Of a DNA stretch of 14,294 nucleotides, positions 1-6,734 are shown in pieces. Origin of the DNA: an uncultured Eubacteriales bacterium. Lineage in GTDB: Bacteria > Bacillota > Clostridia > Lachnospirales > Lachnospiraceae. Each line of letters starts with the position of its first letter. The stretch's first letter is position 1. A program made the translations under genes and the position numbers. The stretch lies in contig ONXW01000364.1 in the NCBI GenBank assembly GCA_900321915.1, forward strand, positions 1 to 14,294, in the 5' to 3' direction. Under the pieces are notes generated by a model. That model was not told the DNA's origin. It saw only the letters and a program-made list of their open reading frames with translations, and made no database searches.

Positions 1-26
1 AGGAGTTTGTGAGAAATCTGAGGTAA
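1..26 (+). CDS. C-terminal end of an upstream gene, possibly murD (partial)
   Basis: Reading from base 3, the frame gives EFVRNLR and then a TAA stop at 24-26, seven bases before the ftsW start. The ending resembles the C-terminus of UDP-N-acetylmuramoylalanine-D-glutamate ligase (MurD), which often ends in a short segment like FxxxVRxL, and murD commonly sits directly upstream of ftsW/spoVE in Bacillota dcw clusters. Only eight codons are visible, so the identity rests on position and a weak residue match. Its last codons overlap the weak ribosome binding region of ftsW, which would fit translational coupling. Confidence 0.4.
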
Positions 27-32
27 GGGTTC

Positions 33-1196
33 ATGGCTGGAAGAGTCAAAGCAAAAAAAGAGGGAAGGCACCGGTTTTATGACCTGGAGCTTCTGGTCAG
101 CATCATCTTCCTGTGCGTGTTCGGGCTCGTCATGATTTACAGCGCGAGCTCCTACAAGGCGCAGCTGGATTACGGCAAATCCTCCTATTTTGTGGAAAAA
201 CAGGCTGTCTTCGAACTGGTCAGTTTTGTTGCCATGCTGATAATCTCCAAGCTGGATTACCACCGGTTTGCCAAATACGCGGTGCCTGCCTACCTTGTTT
301 CCTATGTCCTGCTGGGACTGACGGCCTTCACGCCGATGGGGGTTGCCTCCCACGGAAAAAAGAGGTGGCTCAGGCTGGGACCGGTACAGTTCCAGCCCAC
401 GGAGTTTATCAAGATCGCGCTGATACTGCTGATCGCAGTGATCATCTCAAAGCTCGGCGTAAAAATCAATGAACTCCGCCGCGTCAGGACCATCATCCTT
501 CTCTGCATCCCGCTGGCCCTGGGCGTCACCCTCAACAACCTGAGTTCCGGCATTATTATCTGCGGTATTGTCTATGTCATGCTTTTCGTGGCCGTGAAGA
601 AAAAATGGCCGTTCTTTGTCCTGTTAGGCTTCCTGGTGGGCGTCCTGATACTGGCGCCGTATATCGGGGACCTGCTGGTCAAGATGAAGATACTGCAGGA
701 TTACCAGCTGGCGAGGATCAACGTGTGGAGAAACCCGGTCAAGTATTCCCGCTCCGGCGGGTACCAGGTGCTCCAGGGGCTTTACGCCATCGGATCCGGA
801 GGCTTTTTCGGAAAAGGCCTGGGGCAGAGCCTGCAGAAGCTGGGATTTGTCCCCGAGGCGCAGAACGACATGATCTTCTCCATCATCTGCGAGGAGCTGG
901 GACTGTTCGGCGCCGTATGCCTGATCCTGATGTTCATGTTCATGATTTACCGGTTTGGTGTTATCGCGGAAAATGCCCCCGACCTGTTCGGGTCCATGCT
1001 GGTGGTCGGAATCATGGCCCATATCGCAATCCAGGTCATCCTGAATATTGCCGTTGTGACAAATGTCATCCCGAATACCGGCGTTACGCTTCCCTTTATC
1101 AGCTACGGCGGGACATCGGTCATGCTCCTGATGGCGGAGATGGGAATCGCCCTCAGCGTATCAAACCAGATAAAACAGGAAGAGAAGAATGTATAA
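33..1196 (+). CDS. ftsW: SEDS peptidoglycan glycosyltransferase FtsW/SpoVE
   Basis: This is a 387-residue polytopic membrane protein of the SEDS family (FtsW/RodA/SpoVE), which polymerises lipid II into glycan strands at the septum together with a class B penicillin-binding protein. The first membrane segment (about residues 20-38) leads into the family hallmark MIYSASS. WLRLGPVQFQPTEF (about 112-125) is the conserved loop after the fourth helix. GFVPEAQND (271-279) contains the Asp, D279, that corresponds to the essential catalytic Asp of RodA. NTGVTLPFISYGGTS (348-362) is the C-terminal signature. The hydrophobic pattern fits about ten helices and the length is normal. The ATG start has a weak GAGG upstream and begins just after the previous gene's stop. 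Gene order (murD-like end, SEDS, divIB, ftsZ) suggests the divisome role, but FtsW and the sporulation paralogue SpoVE cannot be separated by sequence alone. The gene overlaps divIB by 8 bases. Confidence 0.93.
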   Translation: MAGRVKAKKEGRHRFYDLELLVSIIFLCVFGLVMIYSASSYKAQLDYGKSSYFVEKQAVFELVSFVAMLIISKLDYHRFAKYAVPAYLVSYVLLGLTAFTPMGVASHGKKRWLRLGPVQFQPTEFIKIALILLIAVIISKLGVKINELRRVRTIILLCIPLALGVTLNNLSSGIIICGIVYVMLFVAVKKKWPFFVLLGFLVGVLILAPYIGDLLVKMKILQDYQLARINVWRNPVKYSRSGGYQVLQGLYAIGSGGFFGKGLGQSLQKLGFVPEAQNDMIFSIICEELGLFGAVCLILMFMFMIYRFGVIAENAPDLFGSMLVVGIMAHIAIQVILNIAVVTNVIPNTGVTLPFISYGGTSVMLLMAEMGIALSVSNQIKQEEKNV

Positions 1197-1974
1197 TGAA
1201 GAGAGAACTCCCGCGTTCCGGGCTGAACAGGATACGGGGGAAAAGGTCAGGCACTATGTGTTTCTGCACCGGAAGAAAGCGCTTCCCGCAGCCATTGCCG
1301 CCGGCATACTGCTCTTCCTTCTCCTGATAGCAGCGGTGCCGATCCATGAGGTGACGGTCAGCGGAAACCGCCATTACCGGGCGGAGGAGCTGGAAGAGAG
1401 GGTTTTCGGCGATGTGCCCGGCAGGTCCGCGCTGCTGACCTATCTGCAGTTCAGGTTCCGCCCCCACAAGAGCATCCCCTTTGTGGAGGATTACCGCATC
1501 GCTTTCCATGACCCGGTCCGCGTGGAGCTGATCGTCTACGAGAAAAGCCTGGTGGGCTATGTCAGCTACATGGGAAGCAACATGTATTTCGACAAAGACG
1601 GAATGGTTGTGGAGAGCACCCAGGAGACCATAGAGGATGTTCCGCTGGTGACGGGCATGAGTTTCGGACATATTGTCCTGAACCAGGCGCTGCCGGTGGA
1701 CGACCCGGAGGTTTTCGGCGAGATCCTGATTCTCACGCAGGTCCTGGAGACCAGTGACATAAAGACGGACCGGATAAGCTTCAACGAGAGCAAGGAGGCC
1801 ACGCTGTATATCGGGACGCTGACCGTGCGGCTGGGCTCCAGCGACAATATGAGCGGAAAACTCATGGAGCTGAAGGATATCCTGGCAGACTACCCGGACC
1901 TTTCCGGTACACTCTATCTCGACAGCTATGACGGATCCAATAATAATCCGATGTACAGATTTGAGAATAAATAG
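1189..1974 (+). CDS. divIB: Cell division protein DivIB/FtsQ
   Basis: This 261-residue bitopic membrane protein has a cytoplasmic N-terminus rich in charged residues (1-30), one membrane span (about 31-50, with the run ILLFLLLIAA) and an extracytoplasmic region that opens with a POTRA-like strand-helix, IHEVTVSGNRHYRAEELEER (52-71). This is the FtsQ/DivIB architecture. The family stabilises the FtsL/FtsB-DivIC complex and links it to the septal synthase. The remainder (about 120-240) matches the beta-rich DivIB domain only in general character. The ATG start lies 8 bases inside ftsW and is preceded by AGGAAGAG at 1178-1185. The overlap implies translational coupling with ftsW. Another ATG at 1196 is in a different frame that does not encode this protein. 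The N-terminal tail is short, as in most DivIB/FtsQ proteins. Confidence 0.85.
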   Translation: MYNEERTPAFRAEQDTGEKVRHYVFLHRKKALPAAIAAGILLFLLLIAAVPIHEVTVSGNRHYRAEELEERVFGDVPGRSALLTYLQFRFRPHKSIPFVEDYRIAFHDPVRVELIVYEKSLVGYVSYMGSNMYFDKDGMVVESTQETIEDVPLVTGMSFGHIVLNQALPVDDPEVFGEILILTQVLETSDIKTDRISFNESKEATLYIGTLTVRLGSSDNMSGKLMELKDILADYPDLSGTLYLDSYDGSNNNPMYRFENK

Positions 1975-1976
1975 TA

Positions 1977-2005
1977 TTGATTTTTTCGGGGAAATAAAAT
2001 ATAGT
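1977..2005 (+). promoter_or_regulatory. Predicted sigma-A promoter for ftsZ
   Basis: TTGATT at 1977-1982 and TATAGT at 2000-2005 are separated by exactly 17 bases, close to the housekeeping consensus. The -35 box begins two bases after the divIB stop. Transcription would begin near 2012, giving ftsZ a leader of about 128 bases and uncoupling it from upstream dcw transcription. The prediction is by eye only. Confidence 0.65.
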
Positions 2006-2016
2006 ATTTAATAGCT

Positions 2017-2036
2017 GTGCCCCCCGGCGGGGGAAC
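2017..2036 (+). other. GC-rich hairpin near the predicted 5' end of the ftsZ mRNA
   Basis: C2020-C2024 pairs with G2029-G2033 around a four-base CGGC loop. A G-A mismatch and two more pairs (G2017-C2036, T2018-A2035) extend the base. No T-run follows, so this is not an intrinsic terminator. It begins only a few bases after the predicted transcription start, a position where hairpins often protect mRNA from 5'-end-dependent decay. Confidence 0.55.
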
Positions 2037-2053
2037 TTTGTATTTGAGTACGC

Positions 2054-2105
2054 CAGTTTTCGGAGGAGCGGAATCGCTCCGGGAACCTTCGGTTCCGCGA
2101 AACTG
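2054..2105 (+). promoter_or_regulatory. Putative three-way-junction RNA in the ftsZ leader
   Basis: Three helices can form together. P1 pairs 2054-2059 with 2100-2105 (six pairs), with a bulged T2060 and two further pairs 2061-2062/2098-2099. P2 is a six-pair hairpin, 2065-2070 with 2075-2080, GAAT loop. P3 is a six-pair hairpin, 2082-2087 with 2091-2096, TTC loop. A competing eight-pair helix is possible between 2068-2075 and 2091-2098, which excludes P2 and P3. The element ends 21 bases before the ftsZ ribosome binding site. It could be a cis-regulatory RNA or a copy of a dispersed palindromic repeat. I recognise no riboswitch class. Confidence 0.55.
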
Positions 2106-2126
2106 AGGATTATAGTTGTCGTAAAG

Positions 2127-2132
2127 AGGAGG
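2127..2132 (+). promoter_or_regulatory. Ribosome binding site fixing the TTG start of ftsZ
   Basis: A perfect AGGAGG lies 7 bases before TTG at 2140, against 22 bases before the in-frame ATG at 2155. The TTG is therefore the likely start, and it restores the MLEVK opening typical of clostridial FtsZ. Confidence 0.8.
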
Positions 2133-2139
2133 AAGCATT

Positions 2140-3345
<1,206 letters not shown>

Positions 3346-3360
3346 TAAGATATCATTCCG

Positions 3361-3394
3361 GGACCACGCTGCCATGGCGGTGTGGTCCTTTTTT
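3361..3394 (+). terminator. Intrinsic terminator after ftsZ
   Basis: Bases 3361-3388 form a near-perfect 12-pair stem (G-T wobbles included) closed by a four-base loop CATG, followed directly by six T residues at 3389-3394. It lies 15 bases past the ftsZ stop. It is not bidirectional, since no T-run is present on the other side. Confidence 0.93.
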
Positions 3395-3411
3395 GAGTCA
3401 GGAGGAAAAGT

Positions 3412-4182
3412 ATGAAGGAACTCAGAAAGCTTCTCATGGAGAGCGGCGAAGAAGTGAGCAGGGAGACAGTTTCCCGCATCTGCGAACTGATCCGGACGGA
3501 AGAAGAAATGTATACCATTCTCGTCCGGGTGACGAACAATTTTTACCTTGATGAGGAGGACGGCCTCCCGGCCGCGTGGATTTTCACAGGCCATTCCTTT
3601 GCGGAGGAGAACGTGAGAAATCTCCGCGATTTCGGGCTGGAGGTCCGGGAGATGGAGATTCCCGTAAAGCAGAGGCTGGGATTTTTCCACGACCTGTTCC
3701 GCAGCGGGATAGAAGCGGTCAGGATTGACCGCGGTCAGGAACACAGCTTCACCATGTCCCTGTTCAACCTGATTGAGAGACCGGATGAAAAAGCGCTGAA
3801 AACCATGAATCCGGTGCTGGTCCGGGACGCAAACCGGTTTTACCAGGATATCTCCAGGAACCGCGCGACGCCGCGGGAGCAGAAGTTCTTCAGCACCGCG
3901 CTGGGAAAAGCGGTTTTCCTTGTGCCGGTGAACGCGGAAAACGGGTCAAACCCGATGGTGACAAACAAAGCAGGCGGAAAGTATTTCGCGGTATTTACGG
4001 ACCCGAACGAGTTCTTCAGGTTCGATAAAAAGCATGTGTATGAGGCCGCGGAGGTGCCCTTTAAGGAACTGCAAAAGCTCGCAGAAAAAGCCGACGGGAT
4101 TGTGGTCAACCCCTTCGGCTTCGGACTGAGTCTCGATACGGGAAAGATTAAGCGCATTCTGGAGGAGATTTCCCTCAGCTGA
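3412..4182 (+). CDS. SseB-domain protein of unknown function
   Basis: The C-terminal half of this 256-residue soluble protein (about 153-256) matches the SseB domain pattern: AVFLVPV (167-173), YFAVFTDPNEFFRF (191-204), AEVPFKEL (213-220) and DGIVVNPFG (228-236). SseB was named from an E. coli serine-sensitivity phenotype, and its molecular role in Bacillota is unknown. The N-terminal half (about 24-112) looks like a second, degenerate copy: AAWIFTGHSF (54-63), EIPVKQRLGFF (82-92), GIEAVRIDRG (99-108). The protein has no signal peptide or membrane segment. The ATG start has AGGAGG at 3400-3405, 6 bases away. The gene begins 17 bases after the ftsZ terminator T-run, with no room for a full promoter, so expression may depend on read-through. 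Its 3' end overlaps coaX on the opposite strand. Confidence 0.75.
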   Translation: MKELRKLLMESGEEVSRETVSRICELIRTEEEMYTILVRVTNNFYLDEEDGLPAAWIFTGHSFAEENVRNLRDFGLEVREMEIPVKQRLGFFHDLFRSGIEAVRIDRGQEHSFTMSLFNLIERPDEKALKTMNPVLVRDANRFYQDISRNRATPREQKFFSTALGKAVFLVPVNAENGSNPMVTNKAGGKYFAVFTDPNEFFRFDKKHVYEAAEVPFKELQKLAEKADGIVVNPFGFGLSLDTGKIKRILEEISLS

Positions 4183-4951
4183 CTGCCGGGGTGTTTTTCC
4201 GGTACAGTTCCAGAAGGCCTTTCAGAAGAAGTGTTCCGTCATAGACGATAGGATGGTTCATATACGGGAGCAGGAGCTGGACGATGCCGCCGGTGGCGAT
4301 GATGGCCGGTTCGCATCCGAGTTCCTGCTCTATCCGTGTAATCAGGCCGTTGATCATGTCCGCGTGACCGCAGATCACGCCGCTGCGCATGCTGTCCTCG
4401 GTATTTTTGCCGATGATATGCTTCGGCGCCTCCAGGCTGATCTTGGGAAGCTGGGCGGTGCCGGAGCAGAGAGCGTCCAGGGACAGGCGGAGGCCCGGGA
4501 GAATGCACCCCCCGATATAGTTGCAGTCTTTGTCAATGACGGAGATGGTGGTTGCCGTCCCGGTATCCACGATGATAATGGGAGGCTTATGCTCGCGCAG
4601 CGCGCCCACGGCGTTGACGATCATATCGCTGCCCACGCTCCTGGGGTTGTCCATGCGGATATTCAGCCCGGTTTTGATGCCGGAGCCGACAAAACGCGGA
4701 CGGATCCCCGTGATCTTCCGGATCGCTTCGGACAGTGTGCGGTTCAGGGGAGGGACAACGGAGGAAATGATAGCGCCCTCAATATCCGAGGGGGAGATCC
4801 CGTAAATATCAAGTATGGTTTTGAGAGAAATGGCATATTCCAGGTTTGGTTTGCCGATAACCGTCGTTATGCGTTCCCAGAAATATGTCCTGGTATCATC
4901 GATACATCCGATGGAGATAGTCAGGTTTGCAATATCAACGGCAAGTATCAT
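4175..4951 (-). CDS. coaX: Type III pantothenate kinase (CoaX), divergent motifs
   Basis: CoaX phosphorylates pantothenate with ATP, the first step of coenzyme A synthesis. This 258-residue protein shows the ASKHA-fold motifs of the family: SSVVPPLN (63-70), NPRSVGSDM (102-110) with the presumed catalytic Asp 109, VDTGTATT (128-135), GGCILPG (137-143), GKNTEDSMRSG (171-181) and ATGG (219-222). Two motifs depart from consensus. The first phosphate loop, usually DxGNT, reads DIANL (6-10), and the Arg that normally follows the catalytic Asp is Met 110. The substrate and enzyme call therefore rests on the overall pattern. The start at 4951 is chosen over an ATG 45 bases upstream because it has AAGGAG 7 bases before it and gives the usual MILAVD opening. 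The gene overlaps the SseB gene by 8 bases tail to tail, and its promoter faces away from prfC. Confidence 0.82.
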   Translation of the reverse strand: MILAVDIANLTISIGCIDDTRTYFWERITTVIGKPNLEYAISLKTILDIYGISPSDIEGAIISSVVPPLNRTLSEAIRKITGIRPRFVGSGIKTGLNIRMDNPRSVGSDMIVNAVGALREHKPPIIIVDTGTATTISVIDKDCNYIGGCILPGLRLSLDALCSGTAQLPKISLEAPKHIIGKNTEDSMRSGVICGHADMINGLITRIEQELGCEPAIIATGGIVQLLLPYMNHPIVYDGTLLLKGLLELYRKNTPAVS

Positions 4952-4958
4952 GGAAACA

Positions 4959-4964
4959 CTCCTT
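4959..4964 (-). promoter_or_regulatory. Ribosome binding site fixing the coaX start
   Basis: On the minus strand AAGGAG lies 7 bases before ATG at 4951. The longer in-frame ATG at 4996 has no comparable site and would start inside the predicted -10 box, before transcription begins. Confidence 0.75.
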
Positions 4965-4987
4965 CTATTTGTGTTTTTTCTTATCCG

Positions 4988-5016
4988 AGTATACAAGATC
5001 CTGTGGTTAAAGGCAA
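4988..5016 (-). promoter_or_regulatory. Predicted sigma-A promoter for coaX
   Basis: On the minus strand, TTGCCT (5011-5016) and TATACT (4988-4993) are separated by 17 bases (4994-5010). Transcription would start near 4981, leaving a short leader of about 30 bases. The -35 box stands 7 bases from the -35 box of the divergent prfC promoter. Confidence 0.7.
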
Positions 5017-5023
5017 GAATCAG

Positions 5024-5052
5024 TTGACTTGAAGGAGTGGCTGGAATAAAAT
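5024..5052 (+). promoter_or_regulatory. Predicted sigma-A promoter for prfC
   Basis: TTGACT (5024-5029) and TAAAAT (5047-5052) are separated by 17 bases. Transcription would start near 5059, giving a leader of about 65 bases before the TTG start. The promoter probably also serves the downstream pepV-like, nrdR and yqeG genes, since no other clear promoter is seen before them. Confidence 0.75.
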
Positions 5053-5062
5053 ATTCCTAGCT

Positions 5063-5105
5063 CTTCCGGGGAAATCCGAAGGGACAGGTTCCCGGTCCCG
5101 GAAAG
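5063..5105 (+). other. Potential secondary structure in the prfC leader
   Basis: Two mutually compatible or competing foldings are visible: a five-pair stem 5081-5085 with 5095-5099, and an outer stem 5063-5069 with 5098-5105 of seven pairs with one bulge. They share bases 5098-5099, so both cannot form fully. No T-run follows, so this is not a terminator. Evidence for function is thin. Confidence 0.3.
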
Positions 5106-5113
5106 GGCCAAGA

Positions 5114-5119
5114 AGGAGG
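5114..5119 (+). promoter_or_regulatory. Ribosome binding site fixing the TTG start of prfC
   Basis: AGGAGG within AAGGAGG lies 5 bases before the TTG at 5125. No ATG is available before the conserved KRRTFAIISHPDAGKT segment, which must be included. Confidence 0.8.
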
Positions 5120-5124
5120 TTTTC

Positions 5125-6717
5125 TTGAGCAGTTTACACGAAGAAATAGGCAAAAGACGCACATTCGCGATCATTTCCCACCCTGACGCCGGCAAGACGA
5201 CGCTGACGGAGAAGTTCCTGCTGTACGGCGGAGCCATCAACCTGGCGGGTACGGTCAAGGGAAGGAAAGCGACGAAGCACGCGGTGTCCGACTGGATGGA
5301 GATCGAGAAAAAGAGAGGTATTTCGGTCACCTCGTCTGTGCTGCAGTTTAATTATGAAGGCTACTGCATCAATATCCTGGACACCCCGGGGCACCAGGAT
5401 TTTTCCGAGGATACCTACCGGACACTGATGGCGGCCGATTCCGCGGTCATGGTGATCGACGGATCCAAGGGCGTGGAGGCGCAGACCATCAAGCTGTTCA
5501 AGGTCTGTGTGCTGCGCCATATTCCTATTTTTACATTTGTCAACAAGATGGACCGCGAAACGAGGGATCCCTTCGAGCTTCTCGACGAGATAGAAACCGT
5601 TCTTGGAATCCACACCTGCCCCGTCAACTGGCCCATCGGCTGCGGAAAGAATTTCAAGGGCGTCTATGACCGGGAAACCCGGAAGATTGAGACGTTCAGG
5701 GCAAATATGAGCGGCCAGAAGGCAGTCTCGGAAAAGGACTATGACCTGGACGATCCGGAGCTGGAGGAGGCCATCGGCTTCACCAACTTTGAGCACCTGC
5801 ACGATGACCTGGAGCTTCTGGACGGCGCCGGTTCGGAGTTTGACCAGGAACAGGTGAGCGCCGGAAACCTGACGCCTGTCTTTTTCGGTTCCGCGCTGAC
5901 CAATTTCGGTGTGCAGACCTTCCTGGAGCATTTCCTGCATATGACCACACACCCCCTGCCGAGGAATACGAAAGAGGGGACGGTGGATCCCTTTGATGAG
6001 AGTTTTACGGGATTTGTGTTTAAAATCCAGGCCAACATGAATAAGGCCCACCGTGACCGCGTCGCTTTCATGCGCATTGTTTCCGGGAAGTTCACAGCGG
6101 GGATGGAGGTCAACCACGTCCAGGGCGGCCGGAAGGTGCGCCTGACGCAGCCCCAGCAGATGATGGCCGACGAGCGCAAGATTGTGGAGGAGGCCTACGC
6201 GGGCGACATTATCGGCATTTTTGATCCCGGCATTTTCTCCATCGGCGATACCCTCTGCGAGTCGGATAAGACCGTGACCTTTGAGGGGATCCCCACCTTC
6301 GCGCCGGAGCATTTCGCCAGGGTGCGCCAGATCGACACCATGAAGCGCAAGCAGTTTGTGAAGGGAATTGAGCAGATAGCCCAGGAGGGCGCGATCCAGA
6401 TTTTCCAGGAGATGAATTCCGGCATGGAGGAAATCATCGTCGGCGCGGTCGGCGTCCTGCAGTTTGAAGTGCTTACTTTCCGGCTGAAGAATGAATACAA
6501 CGTGGAGGTGGCGCTGGATCAGCTGCCCTATGAGCATATCCGCTGGATACGGAACTGGAACGAGGTGGATCCGGAATCTATCCAGGGAACTTCCGACATG
6601 AAGCGCATCCGGGATCTGCGGGGAAACCCGCTGCTCCTGTTTGTCCATGAGTGGAGCGTCGGAATGGTGAAGGAGAGAAACCCGAAGCTGATTCTGGATG
6701 AATTCGGCACAAATTGA
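5125..6717 (+). CDS. prfC: Peptide chain release factor 3 (RF3)
   Basis: RF3 is the translational GTPase that removes RF1/RF2 from the ribosome after peptide release. This protein of 530 residues has the normal length. Guanine-nucleotide motifs are intact: SHPDAGKT (18-25, G1), the RGISVTSSV switch region (64-72), DTPGHQDF (86-93, G3) and NKMD (140-143, G4). The N-terminal KRRTFAIISHPDAGKT and the switch-1 region with DWMEIEKKRGISVTSS are RF3 hallmarks that distinguish it from EF-G and from tetracycline-resistance proteins. Beta-barrel domain II and the RF3-specific C-terminal domain (ending with WIRNW and HEWSVGMVKERNPKL) follow. The start is TTG. It heads a probable operon: the pepV-like gene begins 17 bases after its stop. 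Confidence 0.97.
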   Translation: MSSLHEEIGKRRTFAIISHPDAGKTTLTEKFLLYGGAINLAGTVKGRKATKHAVSDWMEIEKKRGISVTSSVLQFNYEGYCINILDTPGHQDFSEDTYRTLMAADSAVMVIDGSKGVEAQTIKLFKVCVLRHIPIFTFVNKMDRETRDPFELLDEIETVLGIHTCPVNWPIGCGKNFKGVYDRETRKIETFRANMSGQKAVSEKDYDLDDPELEEAIGFTNFEHLHDDLELLDGAGSEFDQEQVSAGNLTPVFFGSALTNFGVQTFLEHFLHMTTHPLPRNTKEGTVDPFDESFTGFVFKIQANMNKAHRDRVAFMRIVSGKFTAGMEVNHVQGGRKVRLTQPQQMMADERKIVEEAYAGDIIGIFDPGIFSIGDTLCESDKTVTFEGIPTFAPEHFARVRQIDTMKRKQFVKGIEQIAQEGAIQIFQEMNSGMEEIIVGAVGVLQFEVLTFRLKNEYNVEVALDQLPYEHIRWIRNWNEVDPESIQGTSDMKRIRDLRGNPLLLFVHEWSVGMVKERNPKLILDEFGTN

Positions 6718-6734
6718 TGATGAGGAGGCGGAAC

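Noticed and set aside
2017..2036. GC hairpin before ftsZ as a terminator for divIB
   Set aside because: No T-run follows, and the hairpin lies downstream of a good promoter.
4952..4996. Longer CoaX start at the upstream ATG (adds 15 residues)
   Set aside because: That ATG overlaps the predicted -10 box, lacks a ribosome binding site, and the extra residues are not typical of the family.
5134..6648. A 504-codon open frame on the minus strand inside prfC
   Set aside because: It mirrors prfC codon structure, has no ribosome binding site or recognised domain, and RF3 on the plus strand is intact. It is a by-product of GC-rich codon use.
6714..6734. Upstream TTG and ATG starts for the pepV product
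   Set aside because: These lie upstream of, or inside, the AGGAGG at 6723-6728. The ATG at 6735 has 6-base spacing and keeps residue numbering matched to PepV.
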